From Chryseolinea soli (lineage in GTDB: Bacteria > Bacteroidota > Bacteroidia > Cytophagales > Cyclobacteriaceae): a DNA stretch of 64,000 nt. Shown here piece by piece: positions 10,149 through 19,656 of this stretch. The position numbers were made by a program, and so were the translations under genes. The notes under the pieces are model-generated. The model had not been told where the DNA came from. It searched no databases and saw only the letters and a list, made by a program, of their open reading frames with translations. The DNA is taken from contig NZ_CP032382.1 of NCBI RefSeq assembly GCF_003589925.1, forward strand, positions 5,580,001 through 5,644,000, given 5' to 3'. Every line of letters begins with the position of its first letter. The first letter of the stretch is position 1.

Positions 10149-11054
10149 ATGCGTGCACTGAATTTTCTGTTTCTCACCGGCTTTCTTTTCGCAGGCTCAC
10201 TCGCGTTAGGGCAGCACCGGCCACTGGTTTTTCAATCCGATTTTGGTCTGAAAGACGGGGCCGTGGGCGCTATGAAAGGCGTGGCCATTTCCGTTTCCGA
10301 CGACCTGCGGATCTTCGATCTTACCCACGAGATCCCGGCCTATAACATTTGGGAGGCCGCCTACCGGCTCAACCAGGCCGCGCCGTATTGGCCGAAGGGC
10401 ACCGTGTTTGTTTCCATCGTCGATCCCGGGGTTGGGTCGGACCGTAAGTCGGTGGTGTTAAAAACCAAGACCGGCCACTTCGTGGTCACCCCCGACAACG
10501 GCACGCTAACGTTGGTGGCCGAGTCGCTCGGCATCGAAGAACTGCGGGAGATCGACGAGGCCAGGAACCGGCTGAAGAACAGCAACCAATCCTACACCTT
10601 CCACGGACGTGACGTATACGCCTACACGGGCGCACGATTAGCGGCCGGGGTGATCACCTTCGAGGAAGTTGGTCCCAAGTTGAACAGCGACGTGGTGCGG
10701 ATGGCCTATCAGAAACCGGTTTTTGCAAACGGAGAGATCCGCGGCAACATTCCCGTGCTGGACATTCAATACGGCAACGTCTGGACCAACATCGACGGCG
10801 CGACGTTTGAAAAGTTGGGTGTAAAAAAAGGGGGATCCGTAGGGGTGGAGATCTATAACGACAAGCGCCTGGTGTACGAAGGTAAAGTGCCCTTTGTAAA
10901 TACATTTTCCGGTGTCAAAGAAGGGGAGCCCTTGGGGTATCTCAACAGCCTGCTGAACTTCTCGCTGGGCATTAACCTGGGAAATTTTTCAGAGAAGTAT
11001 AAGGTATTCTCCGGCCCGGAGTGGTCGGTGGTGCTTCGCGCAGCAAAGCCATAA
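10149..11054 (+). CDS. Exported SAM hydroxide adenosyltransferase (SAM hydrolase) family protein
   Basis: 301 residues. It carries the marks of the fluorinase / SAM hydroxide adenosyltransferase family: SDFGLKDGAVGAMKG near the N-terminus, SIVDPGVGSDRKSV near residue 95, VTPDNGTLT, and the HGRDVYAYTGARL segment that closes the N-domain, followed by a small beta-barrel C-domain. Family enzymes cleave S-adenosylmethionine to adenosine and methionine with water. Unusually, the protein starts with a clear signal peptide (ALNFLFLTGFLFAGSLALGQ), so it should act outside the cytoplasm. The gene is alone, with its own promoter, and faces the FMN reductase gene. Confidence 0.82.
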   Translation: MRALNFLFLTGFLFAGSLALGQHRPLVFQSDFGLKDGAVGAMKGVAISVSDDLRIFDLTHEIPAYNIWEAAYRLNQAAPYWPKGTVFVSIVDPGVGSDRKSVVLKTKTGHFVVTPDNGTLTLVAESLGIEELREIDEARNRLKNSNQSYTFHGRDVYAYTGARLAAGVITFEEVGPKLNSDVVRMAYQKPVFANGEIRGNIPVLDIQYGNVWTNIDGATFEKLGVKKGGSVGVEIYNDKRLVYEGKVPFVNTFSGVKEGEPLGYLNSLLNFSLGINLGNFSEKYKVFSGPEWSVVLRAAKP

Positions 11055-11065
11055 ACGCACGAAAG

Positions 11066-11111
11066 GCTGGCTCCTGGATTCTGGCTCCTGAATTCTGGCT
11101 CCTGAATTCTC
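11066..11111 (-). repeat. Dispersed heptamer repeat array, family A, copy 2
   Basis: Three units of the GGCTCCTG-GATTCT/AATTCT type fill the 57 bases between two converging genes and touch the stop codon of the FMN reductase gene. The orientation is that of the right arm of copy 1. Confidence 0.85.
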
Positions 11112-11663
11112 TCAGTCGTGTAACGAGAGCGCTTCGGCTTTGTAAAGTTTCGCCTCGCGGATGATGGCGGTTAATACCGAAGTGAGTGCCCGCAAGGTAT
11201 CCGCATCCGCGACCTCACCGTTCTTCAGCCTTGCGCGAATAAAAGAGATCAGCAAACGGGCATCGTCGGCCACGCGCGCCGACAGGGCTTCGAGGGTGTA
11301 GAGTAACGCGGCGTGTGCTTTCTCGCCGCCTGTCGAGGCCGTGATCAGCGCCACGGGCTTGTTCATCAGTTCGGCGGACGATACGGTCCAATCCAATGCA
11401 TTTTTCAACGCACCCGGCACACCGAACGCATACTCCGGCGTGCAGATGAGAACGCCATCCGCAGCTTTGAGTTGATCGCGCAGATCTTGTACGGCGGGCG
11501 GTGTTATTTCGCTGTCGTCGAAGAGTGGCAACTTTCCCAGGCCATCATATACTTGAAAGTCGATGTCGCTGGGCACAAGCCGTGCCAGGTGCTTCACGAC
11601 GATGTGGTTGGAAGAAGTTGCCCGAAGGCTTCCGACAATCGCGAGGATCTTTATTTCTTTCAT
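11112..11663 (-). CDS. NAD(P)H-dependent FMN reductase family protein
   Basis: 183 residues with a flavodoxin-like fold. The FMN phosphate loop GSLRATSSNH lies at 11-20, and the second FMN-binding stretch TPEYAFGVPGALKNALDW near 76-93 is the hallmark of the NADPH-dependent FMN reductase / chromate and azo reductase family. The later loop STGGEKAH is also typical. It probably transfers electrons from NAD(P)H to quinones, azo compounds or free flavin in the cytosol; the physiological substrate is not readable. It is monocistronic, and its stop codon abuts a family A repeat. Confidence 0.88.
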   Translation of the reverse strand: MKEIKILAIVGSLRATSSNHIVVKHLARLVPSDIDFQVYDGLGKLPLFDDSEITPPAVQDLRDQLKAADGVLICTPEYAFGVPGALKNALDWTVSSAELMNKPVALITASTGGEKAHAALLYTLEALSARVADDARLLISFIRARLKNGEVADADTLRALTSVLTAIIREAKLYKAEALSLHD

Positions 11664-11903
11664 GGATAAAATATTTTTGACTGCGGCGACGCAACGTTAA
11701 CGCCGTGCATGCTGTGGGTTGTATCTGCGATAAACTGGGTGTGCTGTTTAAAAGTTCATGAACGGAACGTCTTCCCATCAGAATGTTCGATATAGGACAC
11801 TTCAAAAAAACGGTGACCACGCCACCTGATTTAAAACCTATTGTATAATTAATACTTTGCTCACACAGGGGTAATACCTATTATGCATGTGTAATTGGAG
11901 CCT

Positions 11904-13922
11904 ATGCGGGGATTTTACCGGATCACTGTCATTGTATTATTATGTCTGCCCATTTCACTCGCCGCGCAAGGCAAGCTGGTCCTCATCGGCGGCGGGTCGG
12001 AGAGTGAGGGCGGATGGAGCGACGCGCCCTATCGCTGGGTCGTTGATCATGCCGCCAACAAAAAGGTGGCCGTGATCAGCTATGCTGACGAAGATAATTT
12101 CATTCCCGACTATTTTGTATCGCTCGGCGCCGCGGAAGCCACCAATATAAAGATCGATAGCCGTACCGTTGCCGATCTCCAAAGCACCTATGATCTCTTG
12201 ATGACCTACGACGCCTTCTTTTTCAAAGGCGGAGATCAATCCATCTATTATACCCAGTTCAAAAACACAAAGACCATGCAGGCCGCCATCGACAAGTTCC
12301 ATGCGGGCGGGGTGATGTCGGGTACATCGGCTGGGATGGCCATTTTATCCGGGGTGATGTATACCGCCGAAAATGGATCCGCCTACCCGGACGAAACGCT
12401 GGCCAATCTCTATAATAAGAACGTCACGCTGGCAAACGACTTCCTGGCGTTCCTTCCCGGTTTTCTTTTCGACTCTCATTTTACCGAGCGCGGGCGTATA
12501 GGCCGCCTGTTACCCTTCCTGGCACAGTGGTATCTCAACAAACACGAGTTGATCACGGGCCTTGGTGTGGACGACCGCACGGCCCTTTGCATCGACCCGG
12601 ATAGAAAAGCCGAGGTGTTCGGAACTGGGACGGTATCGATCTACAACGGATCAGCCTACACGGCGTTTAAAGATGAAATGCCCGTGGCCGACTCTATTCA
12701 CGCCATCCAGCTTCTGCACGGCCACCGGATCGACCTGACCACATTCGAAATTCTGGAGGGCCCGACCGACGTTGTCTCACCCCAGCCTAGCGATGAAACG
12801 GGAAATTATGCCGTGGCCCTCAGCGGCGGCGGCGAGGTGAGCGAGAACAACGACCTTTTGAATTTCCTGGTGAAAGAGAACGGACAACTTCACGACACCG
12901 TGGTGGTCGTAACCGCCCCGGGAAAAGGCAAAACGTTTATTCAAAAAATAAAGGACTTGGGTGGAGGCGCAACGCTGGTGGAGACCGCGGCGGCGTCCAA
13001 CGACATCAGCCAGATGGCCTTGCGGAATATCATCCGCCGGTCAAAAAAGATATTGTTCGTAGAGAACGACAACGGCCTGTTGTTCAATTTCCTCTCGGCG
13101 GGCCCTACCGGAACACTGCTAAACCGTCACCTGCGCAGGAATGGGATGGTCGTCGCCTTTGCCGGGGAAGACAGCCGGTATGCCGGACACTCGTTCACCA
13201 CCAATCACCGCACCGATGGATATGCCGCGTATTACGGCAGGCTTTCCTATCAGAAGGGCCTGCGGCTTTTGCCAACGTCGGTCATCATGGCCAATACTTT
13301 CGACCCCGCCACGACGGATTACTATGAGAATACGACGGCGGCGGTCTCTTATGCAGTAGTGGCCGATAGTGCACGCTATGGCATTTATCTCAACAAAAAA
13401 AATTATGTCAAATTCTATCAACAAAATGGGCGCAACCATTTCAAGGCCATGGGCGATCGATCCGTATTAATACTGATGAATCGCAGTACAGGAGCAGCGT
13501 TGGCATCACAACCCGTGAACGCTGGTGGCCCGGCGCGCGACTATGCCGGATTTGCTTCCATGCAATATGTGCTACTGAATGGCAACGCCGTGTTGGATGC
13601 CGGTGTTCCCGTTCCGTCGACGGATGCGCCCTACGCATTCGAATATCCTGTGGTTGGGGTGGACAATGAATTCGGGCTTTCCGCGCTTCAGGTGTTTCCT
13701 AATCCGTCATCAAGTGGTATATTTAATTTGTCGCGGGACATTTCCGCTTCCCGGAATCTGGAGCTTTCCATTGTGGACATTGTGGGCAGGACATTACTCG
13801 AACAGCATGGCGGCAGCCTGGAGCAGGCCGTCGACCTATCCGGTTTTCCGGATGGTGTATATCTGCTCCGGATCGACAACGGGAAAGAAATTTCTTCTAT
13901 GAAAGTGATCAAGCAACGATAA
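11904..13922 (+). CDS. T9SS-secreted cyanophycinase-like S51 peptidase with second degenerate domain
   Basis: 672 residues from ATG 11904; a TTG three codons upstream is less likely. A signal peptide (VIVLLCLPISLAAQG) leads into a peptidase S51 domain: opening LVLIGGGSESEGGW, the nucleophile elbow SGTSAGMA near residue 139 (Ser), and SHFTERGRIGRL with the catalytic-type His. These match the Ser-His layout of cyanophycinase, which cuts beta-Asp-Arg polymers. Residues about 300-520 look like a second, decayed copy (VALSGGGEVSENNDLL), with FAGEDSRYAG where the Ser elbow should be. The last 80 residues are a T9SS sorting domain (VFPNPSSSGIFNL to SMKVIKQR), so the enzyme should act at the surface or outside. 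It is first in a locus with SusC/SusD and a second cyanophycinase. Confidence 0.82.
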   Translation: MRGFYRITVIVLLCLPISLAAQGKLVLIGGGSESEGGWSDAPYRWVVDHAANKKVAVISYADEDNFIPDYFVSLGAAEATNIKIDSRTVADLQSTYDLLMTYDAFFFKGGDQSIYYTQFKNTKTMQAAIDKFHAGGVMSGTSAGMAILSGVMYTAENGSAYPDETLANLYNKNVTLANDFLAFLPGFLFDSHFTERGRIGRLLPFLAQWYLNKHELITGLGVDDRTALCIDPDRKAEVFGTGTVSIYNGSAYTAFKDEMPVADSIHAIQLLHGHRIDLTTFEILEGPTDVVSPQPSDETGNYAVALSGGGEVSENNDLLNFLVKENGQLHDTVVVVTAPGKGKTFIQKIKDLGGGATLVETAAASNDISQMALRNIIRRSKKILFVENDNGLLFNFLSAGPTGTLLNRHLRRNGMVVAFAGEDSRYAGHSFTTNHRTDGYAAYYGRLSYQKGLRLLPTSVIMANTFDPATTDYYENTTAAVSYAVVADSARYGIYLNKKNYVKFYQQNGRNHFKAMGDRSVLILMNRSTGAALASQPVNAGGPARDYAGFASMQYVLLNGNAVLDAGVPVPSTDAPYAFEYPVVGVDNEFGLSALQVFPNPSSSGIFNLSRDISASRNLELSIVDIVGRTLLEQHGGSLEQAVDLSGFPDGVYLLRIDNGKEISSMKVIKQR

Positions 13923-14003
13923 GAACGGCTTCATTGTCTTTTAGACTTTTAAGGAATAGATAACAATAAACAACTACAACAATAACGGTTCATTAAACCC
14001 CCG

Positions 14004-16943
14004 ATGCTTATGAGGAAAACGCTACTGTTTTTAATTTTTTCATTTTTATCCTGGTGCTCCCTGGCCCAGCAACGCACGGTTCACGGCAAGGTGACCAGTG
14101 CGGACGACGGCACGGGCCAACCCGGGGTAAACGTGGTGGTAAAAGGTACCCCTAGGGGCACCGTGACGGATTCGGATGGTCAGTATACGATTGCCGCCGA
14201 TCCGAACGATATCCTGGTGTTTACATTCATCGGCATGTTGCCGCAGGAAACTACCGTGGGCTCGCGCGAGGTGATCGACGTGGCCATGCAATCGGATATC
14301 CGGCAACTCTCGGAAGTGGTGGTCGTGGGGTACGGAACCGAGCAGAAGCGATTGATGACCGAAGCCGTTGGTGTGGTGAAATCAGACGCGATCAAAGATC
14401 TTCCGGTGCCCACCGTCGATGGTGTGTTGCAAGGACAAACCACGGGCGTACAAGTGAGCCAGAACTCGGGTACACCCGGTGGCGCCATGTCGGTTCGCAT
14501 TCGCGGAAATACGTCGCTGAGCGGATCGGGGCAACCCCTTTATGTTATCGACGGTATTCCGATCATCACGGGCGACTATGCTCAGATCGGCTACGAAGGT
14601 CAGGGGATCAACGCGTTGTCGGATTTGAACCCAAACGATATTGAATCCTTGAGTGTGTTGAAAGACGCCGCAGCGTCTGCCGTGTATGGTGCGCGCGCTT
14701 CCAATGGGGTTGTGCTCATTACGACCAAGCGTGGGAAGACGGGCAAGTCGACCGTGAACTTCAATATGTACAAAGGCTTTCAACAAGTTTGGAACCGGCT
14801 CGACATGCTCAATGCCGCGCAATGGAGAGACTATCGCAAGGATCTTACCGGCGTGGAGCTCCCCGACACAGGAGTCGACGTGGACTGGCAGAAGGAGATC
14901 TTCCGCACGGCGCCCATGTCAAACTATGAGCTGTCAACCACCGGTGGCAACGACCGGACTAAATTCTTTATCTCTGGAAATTATTTTGATCAGGATGGTA
15001 TCCTCATCGGTACGGCCTTCAAACGGGTCAACGCCCGGATCAATGTCGATCATAAAGTGACCGACCGCCTGAACGTGGGCACGAGCATAGGCCTCACGTA
15101 TTCCAAATCCAACCGTGTGGAAGGTGACGCCTCGTTGCATGGCCCTCTCCCCAACGGTATCTCTACACCTGCGGTGATTTCGGTCTATAACGCGGACGGC
15201 ACGTATAACCAAAGCGGCCCCTATTCCAACGCCGTCTCCATCGCGAACGAAGCAACCAACGAGAACTTCACCTATCGCACCCTGGGCAACGTATTTGCCG
15301 ACTACCGCATCCTTCCCGGGTTGACGGTGTCCTCGAAGTGGGGTGTCGATTTCTATAACCTTCGCGAACACGCGTTCGAGTTCAACACCGTGCAGGGACA
15401 GAAATATAACGGTCTTGGTTTCGAGACCTATACCAACGTGCTCAACATCGTCAGCAACAACATGCTGCGGTATGAGACATCGTTCGGCCAGCACAACCTC
15501 GATGCGGTGGTGGGTTATAGTTTTGAAAAAAGAGAGACGCGCAACTCCTACATGCGCGGTCAGGACTATGCGGACGAGAACCTGCAATACATCAACTCGG
15601 CCGCCACAAAAGTGGATGTTACCGCCAGCGCGCTGGACCACGGGTTGCGTTCGTATTTTAGCCGCATAAACTATAACTACAACGGCCGTTACATGGTGTC
15701 GTTGTCGGGAAGAATTGATGGCTCGTCCAACTTTGGCCCAAACCACAAGAATGGTTTCTTCCCCGCAGCTTCTGTAGCGTGGCGCATGGCGGAAGAAGAT
15801 TTTATAAAAGACAACCTGTCGGTGGTTTCGGAGTTGAAATTGCGCGCGAGTTACGGACTGTTGGGTAATGAAGACCTGACGCCCTTTTCGTACCAGGCCA
15901 TGTATGGCACCGCGTCGTATCACGGTGCGCCTGCCATATACCCCAACCAAATCCCCAACCCAGACCTGAAATGGGAAAGCACTGCCCAGTTTGATGTGGG
16001 CGTAGACGCTGGTTTGTTCGAAGACAGGGTGACGCTGTCCTTCGATTATTATAACAAACAGACCAAAGACCTCTTGCAATCCAGACCCGTGCCACCCACG
16101 TCGGGATTTCCCGGCGCGTATCAAAACGTGGGTGCTTTGGAGAACAAGGGAATCGAGATCAGCCTCGGCTACAACAATCGCTTCGGCGATCTGCAATGGA
16201 CTTCGCGGTTGAATGTCTCTGCAAACCGGAATAAAGTGACCAAGCTTTATGGAGGTCAACCGCTGGATGATGCCGGCCGTGGTGGAAACCGCATTATGGA
16301 AGGACAACCCATCGGTGTTTTTTATGATCTCAAATCCCTGGGAGTAGATCCCTCTACCGGCGATATCGTTTTTGCCGACACCAATCACGACGGAGAGATC
16401 ACAACCGATGACCGTACCGTGGTCGGTAATCCCAATCCGAAATTCATCGGTGGCTTTACCAACACGTTCAACTACAAGAATTTTGACCTCAGCATTTTCC
16501 TGCAATGGTCGTATGGCAACGACGTTTTCAATGGTTCACGCCTGTACCTGGAATCGTTACAACGCGGCGATAACCAAACCACCGCCGTCTTGCGCCGGTG
16601 GAAAAAACCGGGTGACATCACCGACATTCCCCGCGCCACATCCGATCCGGTTGCGGCCGCAAACAACGTGCGCGTATCGTCGCGCTTTATCGAGGATGGA
16701 TCGTATTTGCGAGTGAAGAATGTTACGATAGGCTATACGTTGCGGAGCAAATTCTCGGATAAGGTCATGCTCTCCAGTTTGCGCATTTATGCCAGCGCAC
16801 AGAACCTCTTCACGTTCACCAAATACAACGGACTGGATCCCGAGGTGAACTACAGCGGCAATGACATCACGGTGGTGGGAACAGACTTCTTTACTTTCCC
16901 ACAAGCCCGTGCCATCACGTTTGGTCTTAATCTTAAATTTTGA
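14004..16943 (+). CDS. SusC/RagA-type TonB-dependent outer-membrane transporter
   Basis: 979 residues: signal peptide (LLFLIFSFLSWCSLAQ), an N-terminal carboxypeptidase-regulatory-like beta domain (VHGKVTSADDGTGQPGVNVVVKG), the RagA/SusC signature with TonB box SEVVVVGYGT near residue 103, a plug domain (PLYVIDGIPI, LKDAAASAVYGARASNGVV), and a 22-strand barrel ending in an aromatic-terminated strand (FGLNLKF). There is no STN domain, so no FecR-type signalling is expected. With the SusD gene three bases downstream it should form an outer-membrane pedal-bin complex. Partner genes are peptidases rather than glycoside hydrolases, so the cargo is probably a peptide (inference). Confidence 0.95.
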   Translation: MLMRKTLLFLIFSFLSWCSLAQQRTVHGKVTSADDGTGQPGVNVVVKGTPRGTVTDSDGQYTIAADPNDILVFTFIGMLPQETTVGSREVIDVAMQSDIRQLSEVVVVGYGTEQKRLMTEAVGVVKSDAIKDLPVPTVDGVLQGQTTGVQVSQNSGTPGGAMSVRIRGNTSLSGSGQPLYVIDGIPIITGDYAQIGYEGQGINALSDLNPNDIESLSVLKDAAASAVYGARASNGVVLITTKRGKTGKSTVNFNMYKGFQQVWNRLDMLNAAQWRDYRKDLTGVELPDTGVDVDWQKEIFRTAPMSNYELSTTGGNDRTKFFISGNYFDQDGILIGTAFKRVNARINVDHKVTDRLNVGTSIGLTYSKSNRVEGDASLHGPLPNGISTPAVISVYNADGTYNQSGPYSNAVSIANEATNENFTYRTLGNVFADYRILPGLTVSSKWGVDFYNLREHAFEFNTVQGQKYNGLGFETYTNVLNIVSNNMLRYETSFGQHNLDAVVGYSFEKRETRNSYMRGQDYADENLQYINSAATKVDVTASALDHGLRSYFSRINYNYNGRYMVSLSGRIDGSSNFGPNHKNGFFPAASVAWRMAEEDFIKDNLSVVSELKLRASYGLLGNEDLTPFSYQAMYGTASYHGAPAIYPNQIPNPDLKWESTAQFDVGVDAGLFEDRVTLSFDYYNKQTKDLLQSRPVPPTSGFPGAYQNVGALENKGIEISLGYNNRFGDLQWTSRLNVSANRNKVTKLYGGQPLDDAGRGGNRIMEGQPIGVFYDLKSLGVDPSTGDIVFADTNHDGEITTDDRTVVGNPNPKFIGGFTNTFNYKNFDLSIFLQWSYGNDVFNGSRLYLESLQRGDNQTTAVLRRWKKPGDITDIPRATSDPVAAANNVRVSSRFIEDGSYLRVKNVTIGYTLRSKFSDKVMLSSLRIYASAQNLFTFTKYNGLDPEVNYSGNDITVVGTDFFTFPQARAITFGLNLKF

Positions 16944-16946
16944 CGC

Positions 16947-18266
16947 ATGAAAAAGCTACTTATACTCATCACGATACTATTGCCGCTGGCTTCATGCGAT
17001 GTGCTCAACGTAGACTCGCAAAGCGCGGTGCCCGAAGAAAAAGCGATCAAGGATAAAAAAGGAATTGAGAAAGGGATCCTGGGTGCCTACACATCGTTTC
17101 AGGAACTGGGCTACTATGGCCGGTCCTACATTATCTTTTCCGATCTCGCCGCCGATAACCTCGAACAACCCGTGGATGGAACGGCAGCCAGCTATACGCA
17201 AATCGATAACAACGTCGTGTTACCGGAGAATGCAGGTATCGCCGATATCTGGTCCGGGGGTTACGAAGGCATAAACATCGCCAACAACATCATCGCTAAA
17301 GTTCCCGAGATGACCGACATGACCGACGCCGAAAAGAACCAGGCGTTGGGCGAGTTGTATTTTATCCGGGCTTTCAATCACTTCAGCCTGGTGAATTGGT
17401 TTGGCGCCATTCCGGTCAAGACCGAGCCCACAACAGGCGCGACGGGGTTGGATGTGGCGCGCGATCCTGTAGCAAAGGTCTACGACCAGATCATCGCCGA
17501 CCTGACGTTTGCAGAACAGAACCTGGCGGCGGGCGGCACGAAAGTGCGTGCATCAAAATATGCCGCCACCGCCTTGCTGGCACGCGTGTATCTCTACAAA
17601 GGCGACTATGCCAATGCGAAGACAAAAGCCACCGACGTGATCACAAATGGCGGATACGACCTCTTGGACTATGCGGACGTATTTACGGATGAATCGGCCG
17701 AATCGATTTTCGAGATCGACTTCACGGAACTCAACCGGAACCGTATCGCGGAATACAATTTTCCCAAAACACTGAATGGAAGAAGGGAAGTGGCGCCGAC
17801 AGCCTCTATTTTGGCAGCCTATGAAACGGGCGATGAGCGCTTCGCGGGCTCGATTGCTTTCGCGGGAACGTTGGCCTATCCCATCAAGTATGACGATCTG
17901 AGTCTTGGGGCCGACAACGTCATCATCCTGCGGTTGGCAGAAATGTATCTCATCCGCGCGGAAGCGGAAGCTGAGCTGCAAGGAAATGTCAGCAACATAC
18001 AGGGTGACATCAACGTGATCAGGACCCGGGCCAAGCTGCCCGACACATCGGCTTCGTCATTTGCCGATCTGCTGCGGGCCATCGAAAAGGAGAGAAGAGT
18101 GGAGTTCGCTTTCGAAGGCCACCGGTGGTTTGACCTGGTGCGCACCGGAAGAGCCGTAGAGGTTTTGTTGAGCGTGAACAACGTGAACCAAACCCTTTGG
18201 CCCATTCCTTTATCGGAGATCTTGACCAACACAAACCCCGGCATGACGCAAAATCCCGGCTATTGA
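16947..18266 (+). CDS. SusD/RagB-type surface lipoprotein
   Basis: 439 residues with lipoprotein signal LLPLASCDV (Cys 17). It has the alpha-helical TPR-like SusD fold with typical landmarks: LGELYFIRAFNHFSLVNWFG near 130, AATALLARVYLYKGDYANA near 205, and the C-terminal block IEKERRVEFAFEGHRWFDLVRTG followed by LWPIPLSEI. It is somewhat shorter than most SusD proteins. It acts as the substrate-capturing lid of the SusC transporter encoded three bases upstream. Ligand specificity cannot be read, but the context suggests peptides. Confidence 0.95.
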   Translation: MKKLLILITILLPLASCDVLNVDSQSAVPEEKAIKDKKGIEKGILGAYTSFQELGYYGRSYIIFSDLAADNLEQPVDGTAASYTQIDNNVVLPENAGIADIWSGGYEGINIANNIIAKVPEMTDMTDAEKNQALGELYFIRAFNHFSLVNWFGAIPVKTEPTTGATGLDVARDPVAKVYDQIIADLTFAEQNLAAGGTKVRASKYAATALLARVYLYKGDYANAKTKATDVITNGGYDLLDYADVFTDESAESIFEIDFTELNRNRIAEYNFPKTLNGRREVAPTASILAAYETGDERFAGSIAFAGTLAYPIKYDDLSLGADNVIILRLAEMYLIRAEAEAELQGNVSNIQGDINVIRTRAKLPDTSASSFADLLRAIEKERRVEFAFEGHRWFDLVRTGRAVEVLLSVNNVNQTLWPIPLSEILTNTNPGMTQNPGY

Positions 18267-18296
18267 TAAACTGAACCTGAAAAAATAACATAGCAT

Positions 18297-19646
18297 ATGA
18301 AATCAAAAATATACGCATACCTCGCGCTCTTCCTGATGTTTGCCAGCGTGCTTTCCTGTAAAGACGACGACGATGCCGTGCCCCAGGCTGCGGCCACGTT
18401 CACGGCCGATAAGTCCACCGCGCAAGTGGACGAGAGCATCCAATTCACAAACAACTCGGAAAATGCTACCGCTTTCAAATGGAGCTTTGGCGATGGCACG
18501 ACATCGAAGGAAGTCTCGCCAAAGAAGTCCTACCAAACCTCGGGTACCTACCTGGTGAGCCTGGTGAGCACCGGGGAGGGGGGATCGACGATTTCCAACC
18601 TCACCATCACCGTGGTGCCGACGTCGCTCTTCACAGTGGAAACGGAGGACGATCTGGTGGCGCTCACCCCAGTTCAATTCACAAACGCTTCCAAAGGCGC
18701 CACTTCCTACTTGTGGTCATTTGGCAACGCGGCCGGTTCTACTTCCACAGCGGAGAATCCGACCTTCACCTATCTGAAAGCCGGAACGTATAAAGTGACC
18801 TTGAAAGCAACCAGCACGGAGGGGTCCACGACCTATGAAAAACAGATCACGGTAAAAGCAGCTGTTTCGGAAATTTACTTTTCGGAAATAAGCAATGAAC
18901 TGATCAAGAAGCTGGCCTTGGATGGATCGGGAACGGTGACCAATTTCCTCGATGTGGCCGGAATGGCCGGTGTAGGTCTCGCCTATGACGACGTTCATGG
19001 CAAGATCTACTTCAGCGACTTCAATGCCACCGACGAAGGAAAGATCTGGAGCGTAAACCTGGACGGCACAGAATTGACCCCCATTGCCACAGGGCTGGTT
19101 GAACCCTATGGCATCGCCCTGGATGTGGCCGGTGGAAAAATCTATTGGGTAGACGAAGAAGACGCCAACGGCGACGGACACGTTTCGAGAGCCAACCTGG
19201 ACGGCAGTGACAAGGAAGATATCGTGACGATGGCCAGTGCGCAATTTCGCGCCGTAGCCCTCGATCTGAAAAACAGCAAAATGTATTTCTATGAAGTGAA
19301 CAACGAAGATCTCTACATGTCCGACCTGGATGGCGGCAACGCCACGCCGATCCTTTCCGGCGTGTACGGCTATGCGATCCTGGTGGACACTGAACACGAC
19401 AAGATCTACTTCGATGAACAGAACGACGCGCAACTGAAGCGGGCCAACCTGGATGGTAGCAACGTAGAGATGGTGGATGATAATGGCACCCGCATTTACG
19501 GTATGGCCATCGACTCGGAAAAAGATAAATTGTATTGGTCGGGAAGAGACTCGGGTACGATCGAGGAAGCCGACCTGGATGGTGCCAACCAGGTGACATT
19601 GAAGTCGGGATTGGCAAGTCCGCGGGGAATATTCTTAAGAAAATAA
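18297..19646 (+). CDS. Surface lipoprotein with two PKD domains and a YWTD-type beta-propeller
   Basis: 449 residues. A lipoprotein signal ends at ASVLSCKDDDD, and the acidic run after the Cys resembles the lipoprotein export signal of surface-exposed Bacteroidota lipoproteins. Two PKD-like domains follow (FKWSFGDGTTSKEVSP near 60; YLWSFGNAAGSTS near 140). Residues about 195-449 form a six-bladed propeller of LDL-receptor class B type, with repeats at KIYFSDF, KIYWVDE, KMYFYEV, KIYFDEQ and KLYWSGR, each followed by an xLDG turn. No catalytic residues were recognised. It takes the place SusE/SusF-type binding proteins have in glycan loci, so substrate binding is likely (inference). Confidence 0.8.
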   Translation: MKSKIYAYLALFLMFASVLSCKDDDDAVPQAAATFTADKSTAQVDESIQFTNNSENATAFKWSFGDGTTSKEVSPKKSYQTSGTYLVSLVSTGEGGSTISNLTITVVPTSLFTVETEDDLVALTPVQFTNASKGATSYLWSFGNAAGSTSTAENPTFTYLKAGTYKVTLKATSTEGSTTYEKQITVKAAVSEIYFSEISNELIKKLALDGSGTVTNFLDVAGMAGVGLAYDDVHGKIYFSDFNATDEGKIWSVNLDGTELTPIATGLVEPYGIALDVAGGKIYWVDEEDANGDGHVSRANLDGSDKEDIVTMASAQFRAVALDLKNSKMYFYEVNNEDLYMSDLDGGNATPILSGVYGYAILVDTEHDKIYFDEQNDAQLKRANLDGSNVEMVDDNGTRIYGMAIDSEKDKLYWSGRDSGTIEEADLDGANQVTLKSGLASPRGIFLRK

Positions 19647-19656
19647 GCTACGACGC

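Noticed and set aside
14934..16505. 523-codon minus-strand frame opposite the first SusC
   Set aside because: Antisense shadow of a well-supported SusC gene; no domain recognisable.
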